A DNA stretch of 64,000 bases, taken from positions 62,001-126,000 of the forward strand of contig WGNX01000001.1 of NCBI GenBank assembly GCA_016124335.1, read 5' to 3'. Below are positions 56,736 through 64,000 of this stretch, piece by piece (within the stretch, counting starts at the first letter, position 1; every line of letters starts with the position of its first letter). This DNA is from Alphaproteobacteria bacterium. Lineage in GTDB: Bacteria; Pseudomonadota; Alphaproteobacteria; CACIAM-22H2. The position numbers were made by a program, and so were the translations under genes. The notes under the pieces were generated by a model. That model saw only the letters and a list, made by a program, of their open reading frames with translations. It did not search any database and was not told the origin of the DNA.

Positions 56736-58007
56736 ATGTCCAAGCATCGCGCCCTATTCGCCGCCGCGGCCCTTGCCGCGCCACTGGTGCTTGCCGCGCT
56801 TCCGGCCTGCGCCCAGCAGACGAACCTGCGCATCTTCGTCGGCGGGCAGCAGCGCCCCGACGTGATGCGCAAGATTCTCGATCTTTACCAGAGCCGCACG
56901 CCCGGCGTGCAGGTCGAGGTCGAGGTCGGCGGCGCCACGTCCGACCAGCAGCAGCAGTACCTGAACACGGTGCTGACGAGCCACGATTCGGCGATCGACG
57001 TGATGCTCATCGACGTGATCCGGCCAGCGCAGTTCGCGGCCGCCGGCTGGGCCGAACCGCTCGACTCGTATCTCGGCAGCGAGCGCGACGCGATCATGGC
57101 ACGCTACCTGCCCGCCTATCGCGAGGCGAACATCGTCAACGGGAAGGTCATCGCGCTTCCCTACTTCGCCGACGCGCAGTTCCTTTATTACCGGACCGAC
57201 CTGCTCGAGAAGTACAAGCTCCAGCCACCAAAGACTTGGGAAGAGCTCTCCGCTGCAGCTAAGACCATCCTCGCGGGCGAGAAAAACCCCAACCTGCGCG
57301 GCTTCTCGACCGCCGGCGCACCGATCGAAGGCACGGTGTGCACGTTCCTCGTCCCGATGTGGGGCGCAGGCGGCCAGTTCCTCAACGCGCAGGGCAAACC
57401 CGACGTCGGCACGGCGGCCGGCAAGAAGGCGCTTCAGCTTTGGACAGATCTCAAGGCTTCGGGCGTGACGCCGGCCAACCTTGCGGAGATCGTGACCGAT
57501 CGCATCCGCGTCGATTTCCAGTCGGGCAACCTGCTGTTCGCCATGCAGTGGGGCTATGCGTGGAACCGCTTCCAGAACGACGGGGACAGCGTCGTCAAGG
57601 GCAAGACGAACGTCGTGCCGCTGCCGGGCTTCGCGGGCAACCAGCCCGCTACCTGCATCGGCGGCTGGCAGATCGCCGTTTCGGCCTATTCCAAGCACAA
57701 GCAGGCGGCGGTCAACCTCCTCAAGTTCCTGTCTTCGCCGGAAATCTCGAAGATGCAGGCGATCCTCGCCTCGCATCTGCCGGTCTTCGCCGAGGTCTAC
57801 CAGGATCCCGAGGTGCTGAAGGTCAATCCGTGGTTCCAGTTCGCGCGCAACGTCGTCGTCACCGGCCGCTCGCGTCCGGTCAGCCCGGACTACCCGGAAG
57901 TGAGCGAGATCATCCGCACGAACATCAATGCCTTCCTGGCCGGCACGCGTTCTGCGGAACAAGCCATCGCCGACATGAACACGCGCCTGACGCGCGTGTA
58001 TCGCTGA
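56736..58007 (+). CDS. Sugar ABC transporter substrate-binding protein (family 1)
   Basis: 423 residues: signal peptide about 1-26 (cleavage near ACAQQ), then a two-lobed binding fold. Features such as SDQQQQYLNTVLTSHDSAIDVMLIDVIRPAQFA and LPYFADAQFLYYRTDLL match family 1 (maltose/trehalose type) binding proteins. It captures the sugar in the periplasm. Followed by a strong hairpin before the first permease, as expected for the most abundant component of the operon. Confidence 0.94.
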   Translation: MSKHRALFAAAALAAPLVLAALPACAQQTNLRIFVGGQQRPDVMRKILDLYQSRTPGVQVEVEVGGATSDQQQQYLNTVLTSHDSAIDVMLIDVIRPAQFAAAGWAEPLDSYLGSERDAIMARYLPAYREANIVNGKVIALPYFADAQFLYYRTDLLEKYKLQPPKTWEELSAAAKTILAGEKNPNLRGFSTAGAPIEGTVCTFLVPMWGAGGQFLNAQGKPDVGTAAGKKALQLWTDLKASGVTPANLAEIVTDRIRVDFQSGNLLFAMQWGYAWNRFQNDGDSVVKGKTNVVPLPGFAGNQPATCIGGWQIAVSAYSKHKQAAVNLLKFLSSPEISKMQAILASHLPVFAEVYQDPEVLKVNPWFQFARNVVVTGRSRPVSPDYPEVSEIIRTNINAFLAGTRSAEQAIADMNTRLTRVYR

Positions 58008-58013
58008 CGAAGG

Positions 58014-58047
58014 CGCCCCCTGCGCGATTGGCGCAGGGGGCGGTTTT
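58014..58047 (+). terminator. Intra-operon hairpin between binding protein and permease
   Basis: Perfect 12-bp stem (58014-58025 with 58031-58042), 5-nt loop, then GTTTT. It starts 7 nt after the binding-protein stop. Likely a partial terminator or 3' protector that keeps the binding-protein mRNA in excess over the permease mRNA. Confidence 0.7.
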
Positions 58048-58054
58048 CCACCGA

Positions 58055-58963
58055 ATGGCCGCCGCAAAAAAATACAAGTTGAGCAAGCTGGAGCGCGACG
58101 AACGGCGCCTCGGTTTCGTGCTGCTTGCACCCGCAGCCGCACTGCTGACGGCGGTCGTCGTCTATCCGATCGCCGAGTTGCTCGCCAACTCGCTCTATTC
58201 GTTCCGGCTGACGCGGCCGGGTTACCGCTTCATCGGTCTCGAGAACTTCACCTTCGCGCTTTTCGAAGACGACCGCTTCCTGCAATCGGTCCTCAACACG
58301 GCCATCCTGATCGGCGTCACGGTCCCCGGCGCGCTGGTCATCGGGCTCGGCCTGGCGCTGCTCGCAAACCAGCCCTTCAAGGTCAAGTGGCCCGTCCGGC
58401 TCGGGCTGCTCTTGCCGTGGGCGCTGCCGCTCGTGTTCGCCGGCCTCATCTTCCGCTGGTTCTTCGATTACCGGCAGGGTTTCGTGAACTGGCTTATCGA
58501 GCTTGCCGGATTCGCGCCGCCGCAGTGGCTATCCGACCCGCATCTCGCCTTCGTGGCGCTCTGCATCGCGATCGTCTGGAAGTCGTCCTCGTTCATGGCG
58601 CTGATCCTCCTTGCCGGCCTGCAGACGATCCCCAAATCGCTCTACGAGGCCGCCGAGGTCGACGGGGCGAGCCGCTTCCAGCAGTTCGTCGAAATCACGC
58701 TGCCGATGCTCAAGCCGGCCATCGTGGTCGCGCTCATTTTCCGGACCATTACGGCAATCCAGACCTTCGACATCCCCTACGCGATGACGAATGGCGGGCC
58801 CGGCTCGGCAACCGAGACAATGGCGATGTACATCCACAAGACGACGATCGACTTTCTCGACATCGGCTACGGCTCGGCCCTCGCCACGCTGATGTTCCTT
58901 ATTTCGATCGCGGCGACGTCGGTCTATCTGCGCCACACGAAACGCGATGGCGGGCGCAACTGA
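58055..58963 (+). CDS. Sugar ABC transporter permease (MalF/UgpA type)
   Basis: 302 residues from ATG 58055, six membrane helices, cytoplasmic EAA loop YEAAEVDGASRFQQFVEITLPML near residues 193-215, and the ending SVYLRHTKRD. Inner-membrane partner of the MalG-type permease and the ATPase. It follows the hairpin at 58014-58047 and precedes the second permease by 1 nt. Confidence 0.95.
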   Translation: MAAAKKYKLSKLERDERRLGFVLLAPAAALLTAVVVYPIAELLANSLYSFRLTRPGYRFIGLENFTFALFEDDRFLQSVLNTAILIGVTVPGALVIGLGLALLANQPFKVKWPVRLGLLLPWALPLVFAGLIFRWFFDYRQGFVNWLIELAGFAPPQWLSDPHLAFVALCIAIVWKSSSFMALILLAGLQTIPKSLYEAAEVDGASRFQQFVEITLPMLKPAIVVALIFRTITAIQTFDIPYAMTNGGPGSATETMAMYIHKTTIDFLDIGYGSALATLMFLISIAATSVYLRHTKRDGGRN

Positions 58964-58964
58964 C

Positions 58965-59795
58965 ATGAAACTCGGGCTTGGCCGGAAAAAGACCGTGTGG
59001 ATTGCGGCGGCGATCGTCGCGGCAAACGGGTTCTTCCCCGCACTCTGGATCCTTTTCACGTCGTTCAAGACCGAATCGGAACTGCTGCGCCATCCGATCA
59101 CCATCGTGCCGCACGATCCGACCTTGATGAATTTCGTGCGCGTGTTCGTCGACCAGCCGATCCTGCTTTTCCTGGGCAACAGCCTTGTCGTTGCCGGCCT
59201 TTCGACGGCGTTGTGCATTTTCGTTTCGGCGCTCGCCGCCTATGCGATCGTGCGCCTGCGAATACCGGGCCGGAATGTCGTCCTTTCCGTGCTGCTCGCC
59301 GTCTCGATGTTCCCGTTGATCTCGCTGATGGTCCCGTTGTTCCAGACGATGCGCACGCTGGGCTGGCTCAACACATATCCGGCTCTCGTTTTTCCCTATG
59401 CCGTGCTGTCCATGCCGGTCTGCACGCTCGTGATGGCGAGCTTCTTCCAGGACATACCCGGCGACCTCGAGAACGCCGCCATGATCGACGGCTGCACCCG
59501 GCTTGGCGCGCTATGGCATGTCGTCGTTCCGCTTGCCGCACCCGGCGTATTCACGGCCGCGATCCTCGCCTTCGTGAACGCGTGGGACGAATTCCTTCTC
59601 GCATTGACGCTGTCGAGCCGAGTGACAAGCCGCACGTTGCCGGTCGGCATCACGCTCTACCAGGGCGAATTTGCTTTCCCGTGGCCAATCATTTCGGCCG
59701 CGCTTATCGTTGCGATCGTTCCGGTTTGCGCGCTCATCGCGATATTCCAGGAGCGGGTAGTGTCCGGCCTGACGGCCGGGGGCGTCAAAGGCTGA
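58965..59795 (+). CDS. Sugar ABC transporter permease (MalG/UgpE type)
   Basis: 276 residues from ATG 58965; ATG 58947, overlapping the previous gene, is an alternative. Six membrane helices, EAA-type loop ENAAMIDGCTRLGALWHVVVPLA, and the WILFTSFKTESELL start typical of MalG-like proteins. Second membrane subunit of the importer. The GH31 gene starts 10 nt later. Confidence 0.95.
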   Translation: MKLGLGRKKTVWIAAAIVAANGFFPALWILFTSFKTESELLRHPITIVPHDPTLMNFVRVFVDQPILLFLGNSLVVAGLSTALCIFVSALAAYAIVRLRIPGRNVVLSVLLAVSMFPLISLMVPLFQTMRTLGWLNTYPALVFPYAVLSMPVCTLVMASFFQDIPGDLENAAMIDGCTRLGALWHVVVPLAAPGVFTAAILAFVNAWDEFLLALTLSSRVTSRTLPVGITLYQGEFAFPWPIISAALIVAIVPVCALIAIFQERVVSGLTAGGVKG

Positions 59796-59805
59796 GGGGC
59801 TGTCC

Positions 59806-62043
59806 TTGCAGATCGACTTCACGAAATTCGCGCGTGCGCAGACGCTCACCCGCGGCCGGGACTTGGCGGATGCGATCGTCTTCGAAACCGAAATCGGCCC
59901 GTTTGCCATCTCGCGCCGGGGCGGCGATTGGCGTTTGACCTTCGGCACGACCGCACTGCCCGATTACGGGCTTGTTGACGCACACGGTTTCGGCACACCT
60001 GAAATCCGCGAGACGGAACAGGGCGCTTATCGGCTCGGCGATGAAACTGAATGGCTGGAGATCGCCGCAAACCCGGTCCGCATCCGTCTCGGCCGGCAGG
60101 GATGGCTCGACGATCCGCTGACGTCGATAACCGACGAGCATTTCCGCGGCTGGACGCGGCTGCCGACCTTCGGCCGCGGGCCGGAAGGCTGGATTGCTTC
60201 CTTTGCGCTCGATTCGGGCGAACCGGTCTACGGGCTTGGCGAAAAGTTTGGCCCGCTCGACAAGCGCGGGCAATTCGTCACCAACCGGATCGAGGATGCG
60301 CTCGGCGTCAATACCGAGCTTTCGTACAAATCGATCCCCTTCGCGTGGGGTCTGAAGTCGGGCGGCGGCGCCTGGGGTGTGCTCGTGAACACGCCCGCCC
60401 ACGTCCACCACGCCGTCGGCTACGGCCAATGGTCGAACCGGTCTTACGCGATCCTGTGCGAGGACGAACGCTTCGACATGTTCCTCTTCGCGGGCCACGA
60501 CCCGGCACATGTCATCGGACGATGCGTGGAAATGACGGGCCGGCCGGCCCTACCGCCGTTCTGGTCGCTGGGCGTCTGGCTCAGCCGTGCCTATTACCGG
60601 ACTGAGGATGAAATCCTCGCGGCCGCGCGCGAATGCCGCGAAGCGGGGTTTGGCGCCGACGTGATCACCTTCGACGGCCGCGCGTGGATGGAGGTGCGCA
60701 CGCGCGCGACGCTCGATTTCGATCCGTCGCGCTATCCCGATCCCAAGGCGACGATCGACAAGCTGAAGGCGCTCGATTTCAAGATCTGCTGCTGGGAATA
60801 CCCGCTGATCTCGATCCACAATCCGGAATACACGGAACTGGAGCGGCGCGGGCTGTTCTTGCGGGAACCCGACGGCAGTCCGCATGTCTACCATTGGGAC
60901 ACGACACCGGGCACCTCGCCGTTCGGCAACGTGCTGACCCCGCTTCCGCCTTCGGGCATCCTCGATTTCACGAATCCGGAAGCCGTCGATTGGTGGAAGG
61001 CGCGACACGACCGCCTGTGGGCGGTCGGCGTCGACACGATGAAGACCGATTTCGGCGAGCAGGTTCTCGATCACGTCGTCGCGCACAACGGCGAGCGCGG
61101 CAGGCGCCTGCACAATGTCTATCCCCGTCTCTACAACCAGGCGGTCTACGAGGCGACGGGAGCCGCGAAGGGTGCCGCGAACGCCTGTGTCTGGGGCCGC
61201 GACGGCTGGACGGGCGCGCAACGCTTCCCCGTGCAATGGGGCGGCGACCCGCAGACCGACTGGGAAGGGCTTGCTGGCTCGATCCGGGGCGGCTTGTCGT
61301 GGGGCATGTCGGGCGTGCCGTACTACTCGACCGATGTCGGCGGATTCTACGGCTCGAAGCAGCCCGATCCGGAACTCTATCTGCGCTGGGTCGGGGCAAG
61401 CGTGTTTTCGTCGCACTTCCGCTTCCACGGCATCGGCGTGCGTGAACCCTGGGCGCTCGGCGAGGCCGTCGCGCGCCACGCGCGCAGCTGGATTTCGCTG
61501 CGTTACCGGCTGCTGCCCTATCTGTGGGGCTGCGTGGAGATCGCCACGCGTACGGGCCTTCCGGTCATGCGCGCCATGGCGCTGGCCTTCCCGCGTGACC
61601 GGGCGGCACGCTCCTTTGAAGAGCAGTTCATGTGCGGGCCGTCGCTGCTGGTTGTTCCGATCGCGAAACCGGGTGGCGCCGTCGATGTGTGGTTGCCGGC
61701 CGGGGACTGGTACGATTTCTGGACGGGCGAACCAGTTGCCGGCGGACGGCAGATCCGGGTCGAGAACGTGCCGCTGGACCGCCTGCCGGTCTTCGTCCGT
61801 GCGGGGCACGTCGTCGCGCTCGGGCCCGGTGTCGCCCACACCGGCAAGATCGACCGTCAAGCGCCATTCGACGAAATCGTCGCCTATGGATTGCCCGACA
61901 GCGTACCGGTCGCGGAGGACGGCCTGCTGACGCTCGAAGCCGAAGGTCTGGCGATGGCGCTTTCCGGCGCCGGATCGGCGCGCGTGCGGACCTTCGGCTG
62001 TCGCGCGCGTCGCGACGGGACGCGCATCGTCTTCGAGCGCTAG
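59806..62043 (+). CDS. GH31 alpha-glycosidase (alpha-xylosidase/YicI-like)
   Basis: 745 residues from a TTG at 59806, with GAGGGG 7 nt upstream. The N-terminal beta domain is followed by the (beta/alpha)8 barrel with catalytic nucleophile D415 in MKTDFGEQ and acid/base D481 in WGGDPQTDW, then distal beta domains. The nucleophile block resembles alpha-xylosidase YicI more than alpha-glucosidases. No signal peptide, so it cleaves glycosides imported by the adjacent ABC system. Last gene of that operon. The bond it cleaves is not certain. Confidence 0.92.
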   Translation: MQIDFTKFARAQTLTRGRDLADAIVFETEIGPFAISRRGGDWRLTFGTTALPDYGLVDAHGFGTPEIRETEQGAYRLGDETEWLEIAANPVRIRLGRQGWLDDPLTSITDEHFRGWTRLPTFGRGPEGWIASFALDSGEPVYGLGEKFGPLDKRGQFVTNRIEDALGVNTELSYKSIPFAWGLKSGGGAWGVLVNTPAHVHHAVGYGQWSNRSYAILCEDERFDMFLFAGHDPAHVIGRCVEMTGRPALPPFWSLGVWLSRAYYRTEDEILAAARECREAGFGADVITFDGRAWMEVRTRATLDFDPSRYPDPKATIDKLKALDFKICCWEYPLISIHNPEYTELERRGLFLREPDGSPHVYHWDTTPGTSPFGNVLTPLPPSGILDFTNPEAVDWWKARHDRLWAVGVDTMKTDFGEQVLDHVVAHNGERGRRLHNVYPRLYNQAVYEATGAAKGAANACVWGRDGWTGAQRFPVQWGGDPQTDWEGLAGSIRGGLSWGMSGVPYYSTDVGGFYGSKQPDPELYLRWVGASVFSSHFRFHGIGVREPWALGEAVARHARSWISLRYRLLPYLWGCVEIATRTGLPVMRAMALAFPRDRAARSFEEQFMCGPSLLVVPIAKPGGAVDVWLPAGDWYDFWTGEPVAGGRQIRVENVPLDRLPVFVRAGHVVALGPGVAHTGKIDRQAPFDEIVAYGLPDSVPVAEDGLLTLEAEGLAMALSGAGSARVRTFGCRARRDGTRIVFER

Positions 62044-62118
62044 CTTCCCGCCACCCTACGATTGTAGCTGTTCAAAACTTCATATTGTTGCCGATTGCGT
62101 CCTGTTATTAGTGGCGCC

Positions 62119-63006
62119 ATGGCGGGCGGCACGAAATCCCTGGCGATCGGCATTGCCGGCGGCGTTGCGGCCGCGACCTTCGGCGCAGCATGGCAGGTTG
62201 CCACGCGCTTCGGTGTGACGGCGGTGCTGGCCCCGTTCGATCTCGCGATCCTGCGATACGGCGTGCCGGCAATCGTTCTCCTGCCGATCCTCGTACGCCG
62301 CGGCCTGTGGCCGACGCCGGCGCCGGCCTGGCTGGCGCTTCCCATCGTGCTCGGCGCAGGCCTGCCTTTCGGGCTCGTCGCGATGATGGGGGCGAAGTTC
62401 GCGCCCGTCGCCCATATGGGCGCGCTCATTCCGGGAACGATGCCGATCTTCACCGCCTTCATGGCCGCGATCTTTCTCGGCGATCGCGTTTCGCCGCGAC
62501 GGCTGGCGGGATTTGCGGCAATCCTTGCCGGCGTCGCCGCGATTGCCGGAACGTCGCTTTCCGATATCGGCGCGCAGACATGGGTTGGCGACCTGCTGTT
62601 CCTCCTCGCGGCGGCGATCTGGTCTGTCTATACGGTCGCCTTCCGGCGCAGCGGGCTTGACCCCTGGCAATCGATCGCGCTGATCTCGCTGTCGTCGATC
62701 CTCGCGGCGATCCCGCTGCGGCTTGCCGTCGAAGGCACGCAACTGCCCGAAGTCCCGCTCGACGCCGCACTCGTCCAGTTCGCCGCACAGGGCGTGCTCG
62801 CCGGGCTTGCCGGAACATGGACTTTTTCACTGGCCGTCCGGCATATCGGTGCCGCCCGCGCCGCGCTGTCGGGCGCGTTTGTCCCCGTCCTAGCCACTCT
62901 AGGCGGGGCGGCCGCACTGGGCGAGATTCCGACGCCGGCCGTGCTTGCCGGCATGGCACTTACGATCGTCGGCACCTTGCTGGCCGCGTGGCCGTCACGC
63001 GGCTAG
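62119..63006 (+). CDS. EamA-family (DMT) transporter
   Basis: 295 residues from ATG 62119 with ten hydrophobic helices in two EamA repeats (ATFGAAWQVATRFGV...; LLAAAIWSVYTVAFRRSG...). Inner-membrane exporter or exchanger of small metabolites; substrate unknown. It is 75 nt after the GH31 gene and may have its own promoter. It overlaps the convergent amidohydrolase gene by 12 nt. Confidence 0.9.
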   Translation: MAGGTKSLAIGIAGGVAAATFGAAWQVATRFGVTAVLAPFDLAILRYGVPAIVLLPILVRRGLWPTPAPAWLALPIVLGAGLPFGLVAMMGAKFAPVAHMGALIPGTMPIFTAFMAAIFLGDRVSPRRLAGFAAILAGVAAIAGTSLSDIGAQTWVGDLLFLLAAAIWSVYTVAFRRSGLDPWQSIALISLSSILAAIPLRLAVEGTQLPEVPLDAALVQFAAQGVLAGLAGTWTFSLAVRHIGAARAALSGAFVPVLATLGGAAALGEIPTPAVLAGMALTIVGTLLAAWPSRG

Positions 63007-63774
63007 CGTGCGCGGCCGATAGAGCTTGATGGCGTTTTCATAGAAGGCCTTTCGCGAAAGCTCGGGGCCGAGAACGCTTGCGATGAGCGTCATGTCGGCC
63101 GCCTCGAACGGGCGCGGCGCGCGGGTCGACGGGAGATCGGAGCCGAACATCAACGCGTCTGGATTCGCTGCGGCAATCCGCTCCATCGCCGTTTCGGGAT
63201 CCAGAAGCACGCGCCCGAACCCCGTCGCCTTGACCTTGGCGCCGGCAGCGGCAAGATCGATCACGCGCGCGAGGCCACCCTCGCTGATGCCCAGATGGTC
63301 GATGACCAGTTGGGGCAACCCGGCCAGCACGTCGATCTCGGCCGGCCGGAGCCGCGCGAGATCGGCATAGAGTTCGACGTGCCAGCCGCAAAGCCGGTGG
63401 ATGCGCCGCGCGAAGCCGCCGATTGCCGCAAACGACTCCGAGCCGCCGCGATAGACGTTGAAGCGGACCGCACGGACACCCGCCTTGTCGAGCGCAAGGA
63501 TTTCGTGATCGAGGGTGCTTGCCGGCACCTGCGTGACGCCGACGAAAGTCGGCCCAAGTGCTGCAAGTGCCGCGAGCAGATAGTCCTGGTCGAACGCCTG
63601 GAACGAGCCCGAAACGATCGCGCCGCCGGAAATGCCAAGCGGCTCGGATACGGCACGATAGTCGTCGGGCCGGAACGGCGGCGGAAGGTAACCGTCGTTT
63701 GCCACAAGCGGAAAATGCGGATCGACGATGTGAAGATGAGCGTCGAAAACCGGGCCTGCATGGGGCGCCGTCAT
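62995..63774 (-). CDS. Amidohydrolase-related TIM-barrel hydrolase (2-pyrone-4,6-dicarboxylate lactonase-like)
   Basis: 259 residues from ATG 63774, which overlaps the stop of the upstream epimerase gene (ATGA). HxH metal motif in FDAHLHIVDPHFP at the N-terminus, RFNVYRGG, VIDHLG, and the final Asp in MFGSDLPSTR, a pattern of COG3618-type lactonases. These cytoplasmic enzymes hydrolyse sugar lactones or pyrone dicarboxylates. Next to an aldose epimerase, a sugar-lactone role is plausible. Confidence 0.87.
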   Translation of the reverse strand: MTAPHAGPVFDAHLHIVDPHFPLVANDGYLPPPFRPDDYRAVSEPLGISGGAIVSGSFQAFDQDYLLAALAALGPTFVGVTQVPASTLDHEILALDKAGVRAVRFNVYRGGSESFAAIGGFARRIHRLCGWHVELYADLARLRPAEIDVLAGLPQLVIDHLGISEGGLARVIDLAAAGAKVKATGFGRVLLDPETAMERIAAANPDALMFGSDLPSTRAPRPFEAADMTLIASVLGPELSRKAFYENAIKLYRPRTLAA

Positions 63775-64000
63775 TCGGTCGGGCTGCCGATGCGCGAAAA
63801 TGCCATCAGTACCCAGCCCGAGAGGCTTTCGCCAGGCGCAAGCACGACAACGCCCGTATCGGTCCGCCCCTTCGCCGCGAGATTCATTCCGTCGTTGCAA
63901 TGGCTGACCGGCTCGACGCAGAAGAACGTCCGGCCCGGTGGAACGAAAACGACCAGATGCCCGAAAACAGGGTCTGCCGTCAGGTCGAGGCGCACGCCAC
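63771..64000 (-). CDS. Aldose 1-epimerase family protein, C-terminal part only
   Basis: About 76 C-terminal residues are visible before the right edge. They align with the end of the epimerase at 8120-9013: FFCVEPVSHCNDGMNLAA matches its VCIEPVSHVADGFNLAA, and LAPGESLSGWVLMAF matches LDPGESLSGGVTMDL. Upstream partner of the amidohydrolase with a 4-nt overlap. Confidence 0.85.
   Translation of the reverse strand, partial: GVRLDLTADPVFGHLVVFVPPGRTFFCVEPVSHCNDGMNLAAKGRTDTGVVVLAPGESLSGWVLMAFSRIGSPTE

Overview
The window looks like chromosomal DNA of a high-GC alphaproteobacterium, probably Rhodospirillales in the broad sense. The reasons are the RpoD and DnaG sequences, the zinc-ligand-poor form of ribosomal protein L36, carAB with greA, the yqeY-dnaG-rpoD block, a dense set of two-gene operons, and many PilZ/HD-GYP/chemoreceptor proteins. 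I saw no prophage, insertion sequence, CRISPR array or origin. Both ends cut genes: ettA at the left and an aldose 1-epimerase relative at the right.

Layout. 0-3.1 kb: ettA (5' end), a His-rich COG0523 GTPase, an orphan DUF4212-like small membrane protein and an SMP-30 lactonase. 3.2-7.8 kb: the most unusual segment, three GlxA-type (DJ-1/PfpI + AraC) regulators interleaved with two DUF4242 genes and one VOC gene, all on the minus strand. Two of the transcription units share a strikingly conserved 59-nt promoter/operator. 7.9 kb: a CAU-anticodon tRNA. 8.1-16.1 kb: aldose epimerase, a lipoprotein, and the housekeeping block rpoD, dnaG, GST, yqeY, DUF2817. 16.2-21.9 kb: TPR protein, msrP, a large protein I cannot identify, a 2OG-Fe(II) oxygenase, a MarR-GNAT fusion and a YHS protein. 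21.98-22.1 kb: a probable small RNA. 22.2-25.2 kb: lysR-trxB and an ELM1-like protein. 25.3-29.4 kb: Lrp, a MetX-like acyltransferase, a Cache chemoreceptor with a PilZ tail and a degenerate GIY-YIG protein. 29.5-32.4 kb: tandem NhaD-type antiporters. 32.4-35 kb: a chromate/oxidative-stress operon (SOD-rhodanese fusion, ChrA, RNHCP). 35.1-41.1 kb: a P4-type acid phosphatase, greA, carB, carA. 41.4-46 kb: a TetR regulator and the glycolate oxidase genes glcDEF. 46.1 kb: rpmJ with a strong terminator. 46.6-50.1 kb: a c-di-GMP/aerotaxis group (HD-GYP, PAS protein, chemoreceptor with PilZ). 50.1-52.5 kb: methyltransferase, PepSY-like protein, azlCD. 52.6-64 kb: a sugar-acid/oligosaccharide regulon with a LacI regulator, an IlvD/EDD dehydratase, a divergent four-gene sugar ABC transporter and a GH31 alpha-glycosidase, then an EamA transporter, an amidohydrolase and the partial epimerase.

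How the genes work together. The 53-62 kb block reads as one uptake and breakdown route: the ABC system imports a glycoside, GH31 hydrolyses it, and the dehydratase acts on a derived sugar acid. Two LacI-type operator-like sites lie in the divergent promoter region. The 46.6-50 kb block couples PAS sensing, chemotaxis output and c-di-GMP turnover and binding. The 3.2-7.8 kb block looks like a self-duplicated regulatory module of unknown purpose, and is the best candidate here for an undescribed system.
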